Shown here piece after piece: positions 62,807 through 64,000 of a stretch of DNA of 64,000 nucleotides. Position 1 is the first letter of the stretch. Every line of letters starts with the position of its first letter. A program made the position numbers and the translations under genes. Under the pieces are notes generated by a model that did no database searches, was not told the origin of the DNA, and was given only the letters and a program-made list of their open reading frames with translations. Source of the stretch: Balneolaceae bacterium (GTDB lineage Bacteria > Bacteroidota > Rhodothermia > Balneolales > Balneolaceae); the NCBI GenBank assembly GCA_017640605.1, contig JAEPQH010000002.1, positions 302,142 through 366,141 of the forward strand, in the 5' to 3' direction.

Positions 62807-62897
62807 TGTTATTCGTTATTCGAAACTCGTTACTCGTTATTCGAAATCCACCTTTTTCCTGTCTCCTTTCTCCTTGTACCTTTTCTCCTTCCTTAAC
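62807..62897. repeat. heptad array E, grpE/toxin side
   Basis: Thirteen units in phase: TGTTATT, CGTTATT, CGAAACT, CGTTACT, CGTTATT, CGAAATC, CACCTTT, TTCCTGT, CTCCTTT, CTCCTTG, TACCTTT, TCTCCTT, CCTTAAC. It shares CGAAACT-(CGTTAYT)n-CGAAATC-CAC with the array on the other side of the toxin-antitoxin pair. Confidence 0.88.
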
Positions 62898-62899
62898 CG

Positions 62900-63322
62900 C
62901 TATTTTTCTACTTCTTCCAAAAACTCTACAGGAGATAGTACAGGAATCATCGAATCTTTAAAATCTTTGGGATTTCTGGTTATAATTGCCTCACAATTAG
63001 CGTTTTGAGCAGCGTGATAAGTAATGGAATCTTCTAAATCAGGCCATCTTGATGACAGCGCAGAATCGATGACGATCGGATCAACGGGAATAATTTGAAT
63101 GATTGATCGTAATGCATTGATTGCATTATATGTAGAACTAATTGTTGTAACCTGATTGAGAATATAAAAAAGAGTGTCGATGCAGTGCGCCGAAATTACA
63201 CCTTCGATCACTTTTTGTTCACTTAAGTCCAATATGCGGAGTGCATCTGCTGCAAAATCACCTCTCTCTAGCATAGCATCTAAACAGACATTAGTGTCTA
63301 ATAGAATGCGTTTAAATTTCAT
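62900..63322 (-). CDS. PIN-domain toxin, VapC-like
   Basis: A 140-residue PIN-like protein: 'KRILLDTNVCLDAMLERGDFAADALRIL' with catalytic Asp9, central 'HCIDTLFYILNQVTTISSTYNAI' and 'WPDLEDSITYHAAQNANCEAIITRNPKDFK', where Glu/Asp ('DLEDS') and the 'TRNPKDF' Asp complete the acid set. PIN ribonucleases cut tRNA or mRNA. The gene overlaps the upstream antitoxin gene by 11 bp, the standard toxin-antitoxin layout. Confidence 0.85.
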   Translation of the reverse strand: MKFKRILLDTNVCLDAMLERGDFAADALRILDLSEQKVIEGVISAHCIDTLFYILNQVTTISSTYNAINALRSIIQIIPVDPIVIDSALSSRWPDLEDSITYHAAQNANCEAIITRNPKDFKDSMIPVLSPVEFLEEVEK

Positions 63323-63569
63323 ATTTCTTTTCTAATGCACTTTTCTTAATGGTTTTATAATCAGTAGATTTTTTTTCTGATTCTGGAATAGCATTCAATA
63401 ATCGCTCAACTGCGCTTCCCGATCTTGGAGTAAAAACTACTTCAGAGGCTTCACTTTCTATTGCTCGTTCGAATAATTTTGAAACACTAATCCCCTTCTG
63501 CGAAGCTATTCGCTTTGCCTTTTTCTTAATTGAACTTTCGATAGTTAGGTTTAAAGTTTCTTTACTCAT
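63312..63569 (-). CDS. antitoxin, DUF6364-like ribbon-helix-helix
   Basis: About 85 residues from the ATG at 63569: 'MSKETLNLTIESSIKKKAKR' forms the ribbon and first helix of a ribbon-helix-helix fold, then 'ASQKGISVSKLFERAIESEA'. Such proteins bind their own promoter and, with the C-terminal tail, neutralise PIN toxins. ATG 63569 is preferred to the upstream in-frame start at 63590. The pair is probably autoregulated. Confidence 0.75.
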   Translation of the reverse strand: MSKETLNLTIESSIKKKAKRIASQKGISVSKLFERAIESEASEVVFTPRSGSAVERLLNAIPESEKKSTDYKTIKKSALEKKYEI

Positions 63570-63757
63570 ATTTACTAATTTAATACGCATAACAATTATA
63601 ATTAATGCGCATAATTAATCCAACATTTTAATTGGTAACATACACGTTTCAGTTATTCATAATTTGCCATATAAGCACTGAATACTGGACATTGTATATG
63701 ACTCTGAATCCAATGAACATTGAGCCTGATTTTTTGTGATTGTTTATTGAATTAATT

Positions 63758-63806
63758 CGTCAGTCGAAACTCGTTATTCGTTACTCGTTATTCGAAATCC
63801 ACTGTT
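63758..63806. repeat. heptad array F, transposase side of the toxin-antitoxin pair
   Basis: CGTCAGT, CGAAACT, CGTTATT, CGTTACT, CGTTATT, CGAAATC, CACTGTT. It repeats, in the same direction, the core of array E across the toxin-antitoxin genes 0.9 kb away. Confidence 0.88.
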
Positions 63807-63830
63807 GATGCCTAAAGAAGGTTGACGTTT

Positions 63831-64000
63831 TTAATTAACGAATAACCATTTCGTTGAGGTTAATTTTGAGAATATTTTAACTGTATAGTCGCCATATGCT
63901 CCGTCAGCTTGAGCACGAATAAACTCCTTTGGACTCAATCGGGCGGGTAATCCTCGATGAGGTTTACCGGTATTATATTTTCTAACCGAACGAGTTACCG
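63831..64000 (-). CDS. IS3/IS481-type transposase, C-terminal part (5' end outside window)
   Basis: The frame is open from the right edge to TAA at 63831. The visible end reads 'SVRKYNTGKPHRGLPARLSP' and 'KEFIRAQADGAYGDY', the rve integrase C-terminus in which Y-N-x-x-R/K-P-H is followed by L-x-P-x-E-F. It catalyses insertion-sequence transposition. The end of the element was not found in the 25 bp before array F, so integrity cannot be judged. Its nearness to the toxin-antitoxin pair marks the right end of the window as accessory. Confidence 0.7.
   Translation of the reverse strand, partial: VTRSVRKYNTGKPHRGLPARLSPKEFIRAQADGAYGDYTVKIFSKLTSTKWLFVN

Noticed and set aside
1..64000. tRNA and rRNA genes
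   Set aside because: I found no cloverleaf with a T-loop GTTCGAATC-type core in the gaps and no rRNA-like stretch; a tRNAscan run would settle it, since reading by eye can miss one.

Overview
The window looks like a chromosomal segment of a marine, aerobic, chemoheterotrophic member of the Fibrobacteres-Chlorobi-Bacteroidetes group, most likely a Balneolota/Rhodothermota relative. Evidence: a 2,400-residue SprA type IX secretion (T9SS) translocon, secreted proteins ending in the 'NYPNPFNPST' type A sorting domain, a proton-pumping rhodopsin with its retinal-forming Blh enzyme, a complete menF-D-H-B menaquinone cluster, moderate-to-low GC, few strong Shine-Dalgarno sequences and frequent TTG starts. 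Taxonomy is inference. No rRNA, tRNA or CRISPR array was seen.

Layout. 1-9.4 kb: housekeeping (dCTP deaminase cut by the left edge, ADP-ribosylglycohydrolase lipoprotein, pyrophosphatase, PPK2, pseudouridine synthase, methyltransferase, GAF histidine kinase, RmuC, hydrolase). 9.5-15.3 kb: a secreted GH57 enzyme whose signal-peptide exon is out of frame by one base, then blh, a Dabb protein, a DTE-type green-tuned proteorhodopsin, and a divergent 55-aa membrane microprotein missed by length cut-offs. 15.3-21.3 kb: a tandemly duplicated two-gene cassette, each unit a T9SS surface protein (variable N-terminus, near-identical last 212 residues) plus a 68-aa PID-CTERM-like peptide, with duplicated stem-loops, terminators and heptanucleotide arrays. 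21-32 kb: hydroxyacyl-CoA dehydrogenase, folE-cysS-yidD-hisI, a DoxX-GIN fusion beside a membrane AraC regulator, a YHS protein, an ATP-grasp enzyme, a DEAD-box helicase with a structured leader, a GIN-like protein and a 55-aa small ORF with a strong ribosome binding site. 32.8-37.4 kb: an inorganic-carbon island, lysR-sbtA-sbtB(-like) divergent from isocitrate dehydrogenase and followed by an LCIB-type beta-carbonic anhydrase homologue. 37.4-52.4 kb: VOC protein, rsmI-lnt, sprA, two LptF/G permeases, DUF3467, cysteine synthase and a lipoprotein. 52.5-60.8 kb: menFDHB, an Asp-box lipoprotein and small hypothetical genes. 60.9-64 kb: grpE-dnaJ, a toxin-antitoxin pair bracketed by related repeats, and the end of an IS transposase cut by the right edge.

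How the parts fit. SprA would export the GH57 enzyme and the two cassette proteins. Rhodopsin plus Blh would supply light-driven proton motive force, while SbtA, the SbtB-like PII protein and the LCIB-like carbonic anhydrase would supply bicarbonate for anaplerotic carboxylation; a heterotroph carrying both is the most appealing physiological story here, though no carboxylase lies in the window. The most striking non-coding feature is a family of intergenic arrays that differ in sequence but keep an exact 7-nt phase (up to 23 consecutive units), at nine or more places. AAGCGCTT-type palindromes in front of several unrelated genes suggest a LacI-family regulon whose regulator is elsewhere.
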